NCBI RefSeq assembly: GCF_002979755.1
Contig: NZ_PCPP01000001.1
Span: 2,636,665 to 2,700,664 of the forward strand
Reading direction: 5' to 3'
DNA length: 64,000 nt
From: Chryseobacterium culicis
GTDB lineage: Bacteria > Bacteroidota > Bacteroidia > Flavobacteriales > Weeksellaceae
The translations under genes were made by a program, and so were the position numbers. Below the pieces are notes generated by a model, which saw nothing but the letters and a program-made list of their open reading frames with translations, searched no databases and was not told the origin of the DNA. The first letter of the stretch is position 1; every line of letters starts with the position of its first letter. Below, piece after piece: positions 35,063-43,572 of the stretch.

Positions 35063-37259
35063 GTTCTAATTGGTTTTTTACAAGTCTATAATATTCGCCT
35101 CTCTTAGCAACTAATTCAGCATGATTCCCTTCTTCTACCACACATCCTTTATCCAAAACAATAATTTTATCCGCATTTTTCACCGTAGAAAGCCGATGTG
35201 CAATCACTATGGCTGTCCTACCCTTGAAAAACTGTTCCAGATTTCTCATTATTATCCTTTCATTATTGGCATCCAGTGCTGAAGTAGCTTCATCAAAGAA
35301 AATATATTCAGGAGATTTATAAATAGCTCTTGCAATAAAAAGTCTTTGCTTTTGCCCTCCGCTTATTCCTATTCCTTCATTGCCTATGCGAGTATTATAG
35401 CCGAGAGGCAATTCCTCAATAAAGTCTTTAATATTAGCAATCTCTACTGCTTTCAACAATTTTTTCTGATCTATATTTTCTTCTCCTACAGCAATATTTT
35501 CTTCAATTGAATCGTTAAAAACATATCCATCTTGCATAACAACTCCACAATGCCCCCGCCAAAATCTTGGTGAAATGTTTTTCAAATCGGTATTATCAAT
35601 TTTTATTTCTCCTGTTTCAGGTTCATAAAATTTCATAATCAGTTTCAGAAGAGTAGTTTTCCCGCTCCCACTAGTCCCAACGATTGCAGTTGTTTTTTGA
35701 TAAGGGATAACCAGATTTAAATTTTTGAAAACATATTGTTTCGTACCAACATATCTAAAAGATATGTCTTTAATTTCAATGTCCTTTTTCGGAATTTCTG
35801 TGACATATTTCTCGTCGGCAATTTCCTCATCTTCTTTTTCATGTATTTCCCCTAATCTCTCTAAAGAAATTTTAGCATCCTGACTTTGCTTAATAAAATC
35901 GATTAGCTGCAATAGCGGACTATTTAACTGTCCTACAATATACTGCACTGACAGCATCATACCCAAAGTAAGACTGCCATCCAAAACTAATTTTGCTGAT
36001 AAAAAACTTACTAAAATATCTTTCATTTGATTGATGAAATTCCCACCCACAGATTGCCATTGTTCCAATGAAAGAGACTCAATTCTTATATCGAATAATT
36101 TGGCCTGCAAACCTTCCCAATCCCAACGCTTTTTCTTTTCGGCATTGTGCATTTTTATTTCCTGCATGCCATTGATGAGTTCAATTACTTTGCTTTGTTC
36201 ATGAGAAATCTGGGAAAATCTTTTATAGTCTAGCTTTTCTCTTTTATTAAGGAAAAAAGTGATCCAGGTAACATATAAGATGGCACCTATCAGATACACG
36301 ATAAAAAGTCTGTAATCATAATACAGTAAAACGATACTGAAAATTATCAGATTGACTAATGAGAACAATGTATTTAATGAAGAAGTTGTGAGAAGCTGTT
36401 CTATTCTGTGGTGATCATTAATCCTCTGCATAATATCTCCTGTCATCCTTGTATCAAAAAAACTGATAGGCAGCTTCATCAGCTTAATGAAGAATTCGGA
36501 AATTATAGAAATATTGATTCGTGTAGAAAGATGGAGGAGAATCCAACTGCGGGTAATTTCTATCCCTGTTTTCCCTAAAAAAAGCATAATCTGCGCAAGC
36601 AAAACGATATAAATAAAGTTTAAATCGCGGTTTTGTATCCCCACATCTACAATGCTTTGGGTAAGAAACGGAAAAATAAGTGAGAGCAAACTTCCTGCTA
36701 AAAGCCCTATAACTAATTGTCCTACCAGCAGTTTGTATTCAAACAGGTATTGAGACAGAAACTTAAGACTGGCTTTATTTTCTTGTTTATCGAGATGTTT
36801 TTTAAAAAAATCAGGCGTGGTTTCTAAAAATAAAGCAACCCCTTCCTCGGTTTTTTCAGTGGCGTCTTCATCAATCCAACGCTTGAGAAATTCCGCTTGT
36901 TCATATTTAAGAATGCCAAACCCCGGGTCCGAGATATGGAAATAATATTTTTTATTTTTCTCTTCTATTTTATATAAAACAACAAAATGATTTTTATCCC
37001 AATGGAGAATGCATGGTAATGGAGGATCATCAACCAGCATATCGCAGCTGATTTTAACTGCCATAGTTTTAAAACCAATCTGTTCTGCAGCTGTACTTAT
37101 TCCCTTTAGGCTGCTTCCTTCCCGGGTTGTCTCTGAAAGAAGACGTATCTGTTCTATGGAGAGTGTTTTGCCGAAGTATTTGGCTATTATTCGCAAACAA
37201 GTCGGGCCACAGTCTTTTGCATCAGGCTGCCTGTAGAAGGGAAAGGTAGTTTTAAACAT
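35052..37259 (-). CDS. C39 peptidase-domain ABC exporter (PCAT)
   Basis: 735 aa fused protease-exporter for Gly-Gly leader peptides. C39 domain (residues ~1-150) with Gln11, catalytic Cys17 (AKDCGPTCLRI), His in KNHFVVLYKI and Asp in ISDPGFG. Transmembrane domain ~165-450 with about six helices. ATPase domain ~490-735 with Walker A GTSGSGKTTLLK, signature ISGGQKQRLFIARAI, Walker B YIFFDEATSALD and H-loop AHRLS. All catalytic residues look intact. It is expected to cleave the 43.5-kb precursor after its Gly-Gly and move the product across the inner membrane. It lies 9 bases after the hydrolase gene and overlaps the HlyD-like gene. Confidence 0.93.
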   Translation of the reverse strand: MFKTTFPFYRQPDAKDCGPTCLRIIAKYFGKTLSIEQIRLLSETTREGSSLKGISTAAEQIGFKTMAVKISCDMLVDDPPLPCILHWDKNHFVVLYKIEEKNKKYYFHISDPGFGILKYEQAEFLKRWIDEDATEKTEEGVALFLETTPDFFKKHLDKQENKASLKFLSQYLFEYKLLVGQLVIGLLAGSLLSLIFPFLTQSIVDVGIQNRDLNFIYIVLLAQIMLFLGKTGIEITRSWILLHLSTRINISIISEFFIKLMKLPISFFDTRMTGDIMQRINDHHRIEQLLTTSSLNTLFSLVNLIIFSIVLLYYDYRLFIVYLIGAILYVTWITFFLNKREKLDYKRFSQISHEQSKVIELINGMQEIKMHNAEKKKRWDWEGLQAKLFDIRIESLSLEQWQSVGGNFINQMKDILVSFLSAKLVLDGSLTLGMMLSVQYIVGQLNSPLLQLIDFIKQSQDAKISLERLGEIHEKEDEEIADEKYVTEIPKKDIEIKDISFRYVGTKQYVFKNLNLVIPYQKTTAIVGTSGSGKTTLLKLIMKFYEPETGEIKIDNTDLKNISPRFWRGHCGVVMQDGYVFNDSIEENIAVGEENIDQKKLLKAVEIANIKDFIEELPLGYNTRIGNEGIGISGGQKQRLFIARAIYKSPEYIFFDEATSALDANNERIIMRNLEQFFKGRTAIVIAHRLSTVKNADKIIVLDKGCVVEEGNHAELVAKRGEYYRLVKNQLELGS

Positions 37260-37268
37260 TTTTCTAAT

Positions 37269-38537
37269 CTACTTTTTCATTTCCAGCAAATGTTTTTTAA
37301 TAAAATTTACCAGAAGATTGTTATTACTAATTTTCTTTTCATTCTTAATTAACTCAAGAAGTTTAATTATTTTTTTTTCTCTATCAGCATTGTTTGCAGT
37401 AGTAATATAAATATCTAAAAATTTATCATAATATACTATCATTGGATATGCATAGTTATATTCATCAGTTTCTTTAGTTATATATTTTTTTGCCAGAATT
37501 ATATTTTCTTTGGCTTTTGAGATATCTTCAATTTCAAAATAATATAAAGCTCTATTAAAATAAATCTTATAATAATCAGAATCTTTTGGCGAGGTACCAG
37601 CCAGAGCCTCATCAGTCACCGATATAGCTTTATTAAAATCTTCGATACCATAATACAGGTTAGCTATATATACATATTCATTGGGAGATATTTCGTGGCT
37701 TACATTTGTGATATGTTCTAACACATGATACTTTGCTTTTAAATTTTTTAAAATATCGTACTTATTATTTACAATAAAATCAGTTTCTAAACTGCTTATA
37801 ATCCACGGATCAAAAGCATAATTTATTGAATTATAAATAGACATAGGAATTATTGTATTATGATTTGCCGTTGGAAAATAATCATATTTCAACTTAAACT
37901 TAGGGCTATTTATGCTATTAATCTTCCCTTTATAGGCAACAGTTTCCTCTTTAAACGAATTTTCATATTGTCCAATACCACCATGTGATAAATATAGGTT
38001 TACATCTTGTGATGGAATATTTAATTTATCAACAGTTTGAGATGGAGAATACGCAATATACACCTGAAACAACTTGCTCAAATTTATATCGTTTGCAAGG
38101 TCTAAAACAAATGATGCGGAATTAGAATGACCTAGAATTACATTATAATTCAATGCATTATATTTGTTAAGATGAATAATCGTTTTTTGAAGCATCCCTG
38201 CCAGCTCGTTTACCCCTTCACCAAAATACAACTTAGACCGATCATATATCTCCACCCTTACGAATATGACTTCAGGTATTTCTTTACCAAAGTTCTGTAA
38301 ATAAGATATATTTGATTTCACTATATCAACAATGTTCTTTTCCTGAGAATCTAAAATGAAAAACACCGGATATTTTTTATTCTTTGCCGAAGAATTTTTA
38401 GGAACAGGTAGATCAACAATTATTTTAGCATTTTTTGTATTTACTAAAGTATCACTTAACACAGATCCATTTTGCGAAGACAAAAGATTAGACATCATAG
38501 CCGTAATAATTAAAAAGCATTTAAAAAAAAATTTCAT
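37269..38537 (-). CDS. Secreted alpha/beta hydrolase (esterase-like) with TPR C-terminus
   Basis: 422 aa. Signal peptide (FFKCFLIITAMMSNLLSSQN). Residues ~30-240 form an alpha/beta hydrolase of the esterase D/enterochelin-esterase type: YPVFFILDSQEKNIV, nucleophile elbow VILGHSNSAS (G-H-S-N-S) and a late His in TANHNTIIPMSIYN. Residues ~270-400 are TPR-like (IANLYYGIEDFNKAISVTDE, KIYFNRALYYFEIEDISKAK). It is placed in the same minus-strand run as the peptide maturation genes and the exporter, so it may hydrolyse an ester in the product or act in self-protection; both are inference. AT-rich like the neighbouring genes. Confidence 0.78.
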   Translation of the reverse strand: MKFFFKCFLIITAMMSNLLSSQNGSVLSDTLVNTKNAKIIVDLPVPKNSSAKNKKYPVFFILDSQEKNIVDIVKSNISYLQNFGKEIPEVIFVRVEIYDRSKLYFGEGVNELAGMLQKTIIHLNKYNALNYNVILGHSNSASFVLDLANDINLSKLFQVYIAYSPSQTVDKLNIPSQDVNLYLSHGGIGQYENSFKEETVAYKGKINSINSPKFKLKYDYFPTANHNTIIPMSIYNSINYAFDPWIISSLETDFIVNNKYDILKNLKAKYHVLEHITNVSHEISPNEYVYIANLYYGIEDFNKAISVTDEALAGTSPKDSDYYKIYFNRALYYFEIEDISKAKENIILAKKYITKETDEYNYAYPMIVYYDKFLDIYITTANNADREKKIIKLLELIKNEKKISNNNLLVNFIKKHLLEMKK

Positions 38538-38783
38538 TTAGTATTTATTACAAATTAATAATTTGGCTAACAATAAATCATGAAAATGAAATGCGGATTG
38601 CTTGATCAGCATGAATTATTGGATCCAATTTGTCTATTATATTTTGAAAAATCAATTTCACATTGAAGAATGGCTTTACTGCCCAATAAATCTTTATTGC
38701 ATTGTCTGGAGTTTTACTAAAATAAAGTAAATAGTCCGTAACGCAATTTCATTTAGACGGGGCATAAATTCTTTATGCTTAAA
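38538..38783. other. Gap with a possible decayed reading frame
   Basis: No intact gene. The minus strand holds an open frame of ~57 codons without a start (ending at about 38580), with protein-like sequence such as YWAVKPFFNVKLIFQNIIDK. It may be the remnant of a gene or chance. No promoter is clear. Confidence 0.25.
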
Positions 38784-39617
38784 TTATTTTTTAGAGTAAT
38801 GAATGACTTTATTAACTTCAATAGGGTTATTTTCTTTCATCATTGTTTCTTGCGCTTGTTTCTCAAATGTTTTCAACTGGTCTTTACTTGTAATTTGTGT
38901 ACCTCTGTAAAAATACTGTGCATCTGGCTGCTTATCAAATTGTAACATAAAATCCTTGAAAGGCTCATTAAATCTTTCTAACTTTTTTTTCTGAACCATT
39001 TCCTCACTTACTTCTAAAGGTTTAGTACCGGCATAGCCTTCTATAAAACCTGTTGTATCATAGGTCATATCCAATGACTTCGACTGCAGCATGTTATATT
39101 TGAACTGACTTTTTGAATCATAAATTTGAAATATTAATCCTGGTAACCCTCTAAACTTATAAGGCCCTTCATTATAAGGAATCTCTTTACAAAACCATGC
39201 CGTCCACTGTCTCCCTCCAAAAAATGTCGTGGCTTTTTGCAGAAGATATTTATCCGCCATTTTGGTTTCATTGCTTAAATTCCACTTCATTGAATCATCT
39301 GTTTGGTACACAAACAAGTCATCCAGATTTTCGAAATTTTTGTTTTTGAAGGAATTTCGTTCCCTCGTAATAATATTTTGAAAACCCCAGGTTCGAAAGC
39401 GGTAGTTCTGATTAGCCTTGTTGATGGAATCCATCCTAAGAAATTTATATTCATAGAATTTGACGTCCTTAGGATTAATATCCAATACCATATTGGTTTT
39501 AATATAATCAGTAGAGGTTGAGTCTATTTTGAATTGTAATTCATAAATAAAACGATGAGTTTGTGCTGAAGTAAAAAAACAGCTCATCAAGAGAAGAAAA
39601 AATATTCGGTTTAACAT
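38784..39617 (-). CDS. GLPGLI family secreted protein
   Basis: 277 aa, signal peptide MLNRIFFLLLMSCFFTSAQ. It contains the family's name motif in PYKFRGLPGLIFQIYDSKSQ (about residues 150-170), plus the usual preceding W-T-A-W-F region (GGRQWTAWFCKEIPYNEGPY). GLPGLI proteins are a Bacteroidota-specific secreted family of unknown function that often occurs in paralogous groups. Here it is between the glycosyltransferase and the hydrolase of the peptide locus, with gaps of 216 and 246 bases on its two sides, so it may have its own promoter. Confidence 0.88.
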   Translation of the reverse strand: MLNRIFFLLLMSCFFTSAQTHRFIYELQFKIDSTSTDYIKTNMVLDINPKDVKFYEYKFLRMDSINKANQNYRFRTWGFQNIITRERNSFKNKNFENLDDLFVYQTDDSMKWNLSNETKMADKYLLQKATTFFGGRQWTAWFCKEIPYNEGPYKFRGLPGLIFQIYDSKSQFKYNMLQSKSLDMTYDTTGFIEGYAGTKPLEVSEEMVQKKKLERFNEPFKDFMLQFDKQPDAQYFYRGTQITSKDQLKTFEKQAQETMMKENNPIEVNKVIHYSKK

Positions 39618-39833
39618 AATGATTTGGTGGTTTTTAAGAAATAATTTTAAAGTAGGAGAAATCGTTTTAATATTTTATGTATCATAATACAAATCAAAAC
39701 CTTATATCTCACTACCGTATAATAAATCTGTGGAATTTCATTTATAATCTAAATATAATACAAACTGAAATAAATTGATTTTTAAAATAGATGCCAGCAT
39801 TCTTTTATGGGTTTTGACGTAACATCGGCAGCA

Positions 39834-41018
39834 CTAAAAATACATGAGAAATTGATTGACTTCTCTGATATCGTTAAGGTCTTCTGAATTAAACCATTCC
39901 GGACTTTCATCTACCAGCTTATTGAGTTCTTCAACAGTAATCTTTGCTTCATCTATGTGGTTTATTTTTACACAAATTTTCAGATGTTTGTACAACAATT
40001 TCCAATTATATAATTCGAGTTCAACAAATAATAACCTTTGAGGAAATGGATTTTTACCATGATATAGCTTTAATGACTTTTTCGAATATTCATAAGCTGA
40101 AGTATAATTATCATCGTCATAATAATGACAAATGATTTTGTAAGTAGTCTCAGCTCTTACCGGATCAATATCATCGGCCTTTGTATATTCGTTTAGAACA
40201 ACATCCCAATCCTTCTCTAATAAGTATGAAATGCGTCCTATGATATATTGAGAATAAAATATTTCTTCACTGTATCCATCGGCTGTCATTGCAACCCTTT
40301 CTCTATATACTTTTAACGCCTTGTTTAATTTGCCGATACGGTCGTCGTTATTAAATGTAAATAAAGCTGAAAAATAGTAGCTTTGCGCCAGATAAAAAAG
40401 CCATCTCGCAGCATCAGTTATATCATTTTTTTGCAGATGCTTTTCTAATATATTTGCGTGATTTAAGTATTTCTCTGTTAAATTATTTTGCCACGAGTTA
40501 CCATCGTTATAAACGTTGATTTCAAAGTTTTCAATCACGGCACACGTAAACTTCGAGTCACACTTTAAATATTCGTGTACAGGCCCATACCAAAAGAAGG
40601 GTAAATCTAACCTGAAAAAGGTTAATCTTGAAAATATGTCCCCATTCAGATGTACTTTACACAGATACGAATCTTCTGTCAGCCTATTTTTATCAAAGCC
40701 TTTATCTGTTACAACTTCATCACAATCCAGCCAATATCCGTACGTTCTTTTTTCATCCCAGCCCAGTGTACGAACAACTTCTTTTAATTTATCTAAAGCA
40801 AAATTCCGGCTATTATCAAAATAATCAAAAGTTCTATAAAATATAAATAATTGTTTTTTATTGATTTCTGCCCAATGCTTAATGACATCTACGGTATTAT
40901 CTGTGGATCCTGTATCGACACACACTATCAAATCAGCTAAGTGTAAGTTGCTGTTCAACATCCGTTCGATAACATGCTCTTCATCTTTAAAAATAAAATT
41001 AAGTACGACTCTTTTCAT
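39834..41018 (-). CDS. Family 2 glycosyltransferase with TPR domain, in the peptide locus
   Basis: 394 aa, cytoplasmic. GT-A domain (residues ~1-200): FIFKDEEHVIERMLNS, nucleotide-binding CVDTGSTDNTVDVI, metal-binding GYWLDCDEVV, and FFWYGPVHEYL near the acceptor side. The C-terminal half is helical TPR-like (LFYLAQSYYFSALFTFNNDD, IDPVRAETTYKIICHYYDDD). Its start overlaps the SPASM gene stop by one base (TAATG), giving translational coupling. This tight link suggests that it glycosylates the same peptide; the sugar and acceptor are unknown. The alternative is an unrelated surface glycosyltransferase, which the coupling argues against. Confidence 0.82.
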   Translation of the reverse strand: MKRVVLNFIFKDEEHVIERMLNSNLHLADLIVCVDTGSTDNTVDVIKHWAEINKKQLFIFYRTFDYFDNSRNFALDKLKEVVRTLGWDEKRTYGYWLDCDEVVTDKGFDKNRLTEDSYLCKVHLNGDIFSRLTFFRLDLPFFWYGPVHEYLKCDSKFTCAVIENFEINVYNDGNSWQNNLTEKYLNHANILEKHLQKNDITDAARWLFYLAQSYYFSALFTFNNDDRIGKLNKALKVYRERVAMTADGYSEEIFYSQYIIGRISYLLEKDWDVVLNEYTKADDIDPVRAETTYKIICHYYDDDNYTSAYEYSKKSLKLYHGKNPFPQRLLFVELELYNWKLLYKHLKICVKINHIDEAKITVEELNKLVDESPEWFNSEDLNDIREVNQFLMYF

Positions 41019-42064
41019 TATTCCTGCCAGACATTATTGTAAGGATCATAACCACATAAAACGGGCTTTGCATTATGAATCTGGCTTTCATCTAAAAAGC
41101 CTCTGCAATCGCTGCATACGTTTCTATATTCACAATCTTTACAAACACTCAGTTGATTTTTATTAATATTCCAAATATCAGTAAATGATTCTTTAATTAC
41201 AATTTCAGTTAATCTGTTTTGTTTTATATTACCAAAAGAAGAGGCTAATGTTGGACAGTTTTTGATATTTCCATTCGTATCAACACCAATTTTCTTATAC
41301 AGGCACGAATTGTATTTTAATGATTCATTAAACATTCTAAAGTTTGTGGTAAAATATTCCGGAGAGATTTGCCCACAATGAGTCTCATCCTTAATTTCCT
41401 GCATAATAAAAACCACATTCCCCATGTAAGAAAAATATTCAGCGTTAATAATTTCTATCCTGCTAAAGGGTGTGGAGTGAACAAAAACACTTTTAATTCT
41501 TAAATTTTGCTTGGTTAATTCTATTAAAAAATCAACATTATATGATTCATCATACTTGATAATAAAATCTAAAGAAGTAATCCTTGAGTTGCCAAGGAGA
41601 GTTACAATTTTAATTATTTCCGCTTTTGAAGGAGAATGAAAAAATCTGAATTGACAATTTTTACATCCCAGCAATTCCAGATCAGAAAATATTTCCTCAA
41701 GATGCTGTAAATTTTGTGATGTACTATCAAAATCAATAATAGCACTTTCAATGATTGAAGGACTTTCAATATAATCACCCAACAGCGGAAAACAGTCAGC
41801 TGATTCAGCATAAAATATCAGATCATTTTCATATAAAAAATCCAAGTACTCCATTAAAATCTCTTCTTCCCCTTTGAAATCTCCGAACAGCTTTTCTAAT
41901 TTTTGATTATTATAATTGAGAAGAATTGTATGTAAAGAATTTGGGATATGATACCATTCTTCTCTTTGAGTGTCTACTATCACGGATCTTTTTACCCCTT
42001 TTGTCATAAGGCACACTGAATACAGTTGTAAAAATTTATCCTTTAAAATTGTATAATCCATCAT
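41018..42064 (-). CDS. gwsS: Grasp-with-spasm system SPASM-domain peptide maturase (no radical-SAM cysteine motif)
   Basis: 348 aa. Residues ~1-95 (LMTKGVKRSVIVDTQREEWY, HIPNSLHTILLNYNNQK) look like a PqqD/RRE-type peptide-binding winged helix. The middle (~100-240) has strands and helices reminiscent of a radical-SAM barrel but no CxxxCxxC. The C-terminus has SPASM-type cysteines (NSCLYKKIGVDTNGNIKNCP, SVCKDCEYRNVCSDCRGF, final LCGYD). It therefore probably binds auxiliary Fe-S clusters but not the SAM-cleaving cluster. It works with the ATP-grasp ligase encoded two genes upstream; it could be a scaffold or recognition partner. Start overlaps the 64-aa gene by 4 bases. Confidence 0.85.
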   Translation of the reverse strand: MMDYTILKDKFLQLYSVCLMTKGVKRSVIVDTQREEWYHIPNSLHTILLNYNNQKLEKLFGDFKGEEEILMEYLDFLYENDLIFYAESADCFPLLGDYIESPSIIESAIIDFDSTSQNLQHLEEIFSDLELLGCKNCQFRFFHSPSKAEIIKIVTLLGNSRITSLDFIIKYDESYNVDFLIELTKQNLRIKSVFVHSTPFSRIEIINAEYFSYMGNVVFIMQEIKDETHCGQISPEYFTTNFRMFNESLKYNSCLYKKIGVDTNGNIKNCPTLASSFGNIKQNRLTEIVIKESFTDIWNINKNQLSVCKDCEYRNVCSDCRGFLDESQIHNAKPVLCGYDPYNNVWQE

Positions 42065-42255
42065 TTAGTTTTCTGGTTTATGTCTTCATTTAATTTTTTT
42101 AAATCAATAATTTTACTGATCGGTTTGTTTGCCCCTCCTTCAGGCACACAATATGTGCTGTCATAAGCATCCACGGGAAATGCCTCCTGTCTTTTCTTAT
42201 CAATATTTAATTTTATTTTAGTTAAATATTTATATATGTATGGTAGTTTTGTCAT
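42061..42255 (-). CDS. Small protein of unknown function between the ligase and SPASM genes
   Basis: 64 aa, basic N-terminal half (LPYIYKYLTKIKLNIDKKRQ) and a C-terminal half with AFPVDAYDSTYCVPEGGANK. It starts 8 bases after the ATP-grasp stop and its end overlaps the SPASM start by 4 bases, so it is translated as part of the operon. It has no signal peptide or membrane helix. It contains an internal Gly-Gly (PEGG), one Cys and several Asp/Ser/Thr, so it could be a second precursor, but the layout (no flexible acidic core after the Gly-Gly) fits a partner or recognition protein equally well. Confidence 0.65.
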   Translation of the reverse strand: MTKLPYIYKYLTKIKLNIDKKRQEAFPVDAYDSTYCVPEGGANKPISKIIDLKKLNEDINQKTK

Positions 42256-42263
42256 TTTTCAAA

Positions 42264-43250
42264 TTAGTTAGATAGATATTCTGCTATTTTTGATTCAAGA
42301 TTGTATGAACACGCTTGGGAAACCGCCCCAAACTGCCCCACAGGATTTACTTCTAAAAAATAATATTGTCCCTTTGTATATATTAAATCCAGTGAACCAC
42401 AATTCAAATTAATCTTATGCATGAATGAAACTATTTTTTCTTCAACATCAACGGGTAATTTGTAGGGAACATTCCGGTTAGGTTTATCAAAATTATATTT
42501 TCTGAAATCAGTTTGAGTCTTAGCATCTGCCTGACTAAAAATAGCCATGCTATAACAAGTTCCGTGGAGATAAAAAATTCTAATTTCATATTCTTTTTCA
42601 ATCTTATGCTGGAATAAACTAGGATAAAATTGGATAGAATCATTGATATCATCCGCAGGAACATCTTCAGTAAAATACATATATCTGTTTATGTCATCCT
42701 GAGCATGAAGAATGTCTTGGATACTTTTTGTGATAAGTGTGGCTTTGGAAGTATTTTTAAAATTTGTTAAAATCTTAGTTTCAGGTATTGGCAGTCCGCA
42801 ACTATTCGCAACGGTAAGCTGTTTCAGTTTATTGATATGGGCGCTTGACTGGCTTCCAATAGTCTTCTCAATATGGGTCTCCAGATACCAATGGATATAT
42901 TCATGTAATTCACGGGACTCTGCGTACAGATGTTCTCTTGATTTAAGCGATATCTTTTCACTTTTAAATAGCTCGTATATATCTTTCATTTCCGGTAAAG
43001 GAAACATGGGAATGCCTCCTCTCCTATACCAGCATGAATAAACATCATTTAAATCCAGAGGTGCTTTGTTTTCAAAATAAAGTATGAATTTTGTAACCTC
43101 TCCTTCTTCAAAATCTAAGCGCACATCAACAAGCCTGTCAGAATCTACATTTACCCTGTAAAAGTCTTTTTGGGAAGCGATCAGATAATCAATCACTCTA
43201 TTGGTAGAGATATCAGATTTCTGACTTAATATTAAAATAGTTTTTTTCAA
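42264..43250 (-). CDS. gwsG: Grasp-with-spasm system ATP-grasp peptide maturase (graspetide ligase)
   Basis: 328 aa, MvdC/MvdD-like ATP-grasp ligase expected to join Asp/Glu side chains to Ser/Thr (ester) or Lys (amide) in the precursor core. N-terminal domain with SQKSDISTNRVIDYLIASQ and YSCWYRRGG; the nucleotide-binding part shows FQHKIEKEYEIRIFYLHGTC and the metal site CGSLDLIYTKGQYYFLEVNP followed by VGQFGAVS. Length fits the family. It is the second gene of the locus, 88 bases after the precursor gene with a hairpin in between. Confidence 0.88.
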   Translation of the reverse strand: MKKTILILSQKSDISTNRVIDYLIASQKDFYRVNVDSDRLVDVRLDFEEGEVTKFILYFENKAPLDLNDVYSCWYRRGGIPMFPLPEMKDIYELFKSEKISLKSREHLYAESRELHEYIHWYLETHIEKTIGSQSSAHINKLKQLTVANSCGLPIPETKILTNFKNTSKATLITKSIQDILHAQDDINRYMYFTEDVPADDINDSIQFYPSLFQHKIEKEYEIRIFYLHGTCYSMAIFSQADAKTQTDFRKYNFDKPNRNVPYKLPVDVEEKIVSFMHKINLNCGSLDLIYTKGQYYFLEVNPVGQFGAVSQACSYNLESKIAEYLSN

Positions 43251-43270
43251 CTTGAATTTTTTTACTATTA

Positions 43271-43324
43271 GAAATAAAAAGCCTTAAATACTAACTGTAT
43301 TAGATAAGTTAAATATTTAAGGCT
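43271..43324 (-). terminator. Attenuator-like hairpin between precursor and ATP-grasp genes
   Basis: AGCCTTAAATA (43280-43290) pairs with TATTTAAGGCT (43314-43324), with extra pairing TAACT/AGTTA inside. On the minus strand it is followed by TTTTTATTTC. Placed right after the precursor stop, it could allow high precursor and lower enzyme expression by partial termination. Confidence 0.7.
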
Positions 43325-43338
43325 GGATAATTTAAAAA

Positions 43339-43572
43339 TTATTTTGCTGATCTACCAAGACCAAAGCCTGGCTCTAAGCCAACACTTGTTCCTCCATTTG
43401 GATCTTTTTCACAATCTGGACATGCACTATCAGTATCAAAAGTACTTTCGTTTGTCACAGAACTTGATGTGCTTGTATTACCAGCTAGACCTCCTTTAAT
43501 TAATTCAGTGATTTCCAAAGTGTTTTTTGAATATTTACCAAATTTCTCGCTTTTTAAACTTTCTAATTTCAT
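43339..43572 (-). CDS. Graspetide-type precursor peptide with Gly-Gly leader
   Basis: 77 aa. The leader (residues 1-28) starts MKLESLKSEKFGKYSKNTLE and ends ELIKGG, the double-Gly site expected for the C39 exporter. The putative 49-residue core is rich in Ser/Thr (T33-T49 block) and has Asp/Glu at E42, D46, D48, D53, E55, D57 and E67, the donor and acceptor residues used by ATP-grasp ligases. A CPDC motif (C51-C54) and a Gly-rich tail with GLEPGFGLGR are also present. It is the first gene of the operon and directly precedes the ligase gene. The exact ring pattern cannot be read from sequence. Confidence 0.85.
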   Translation of the reverse strand: MKLESLKSEKFGKYSKNTLEITELIKGGLAGNTSTSSSVTNESTFDTDSACPDCEKDPNGGTSVGLEPGFGLGRSAK

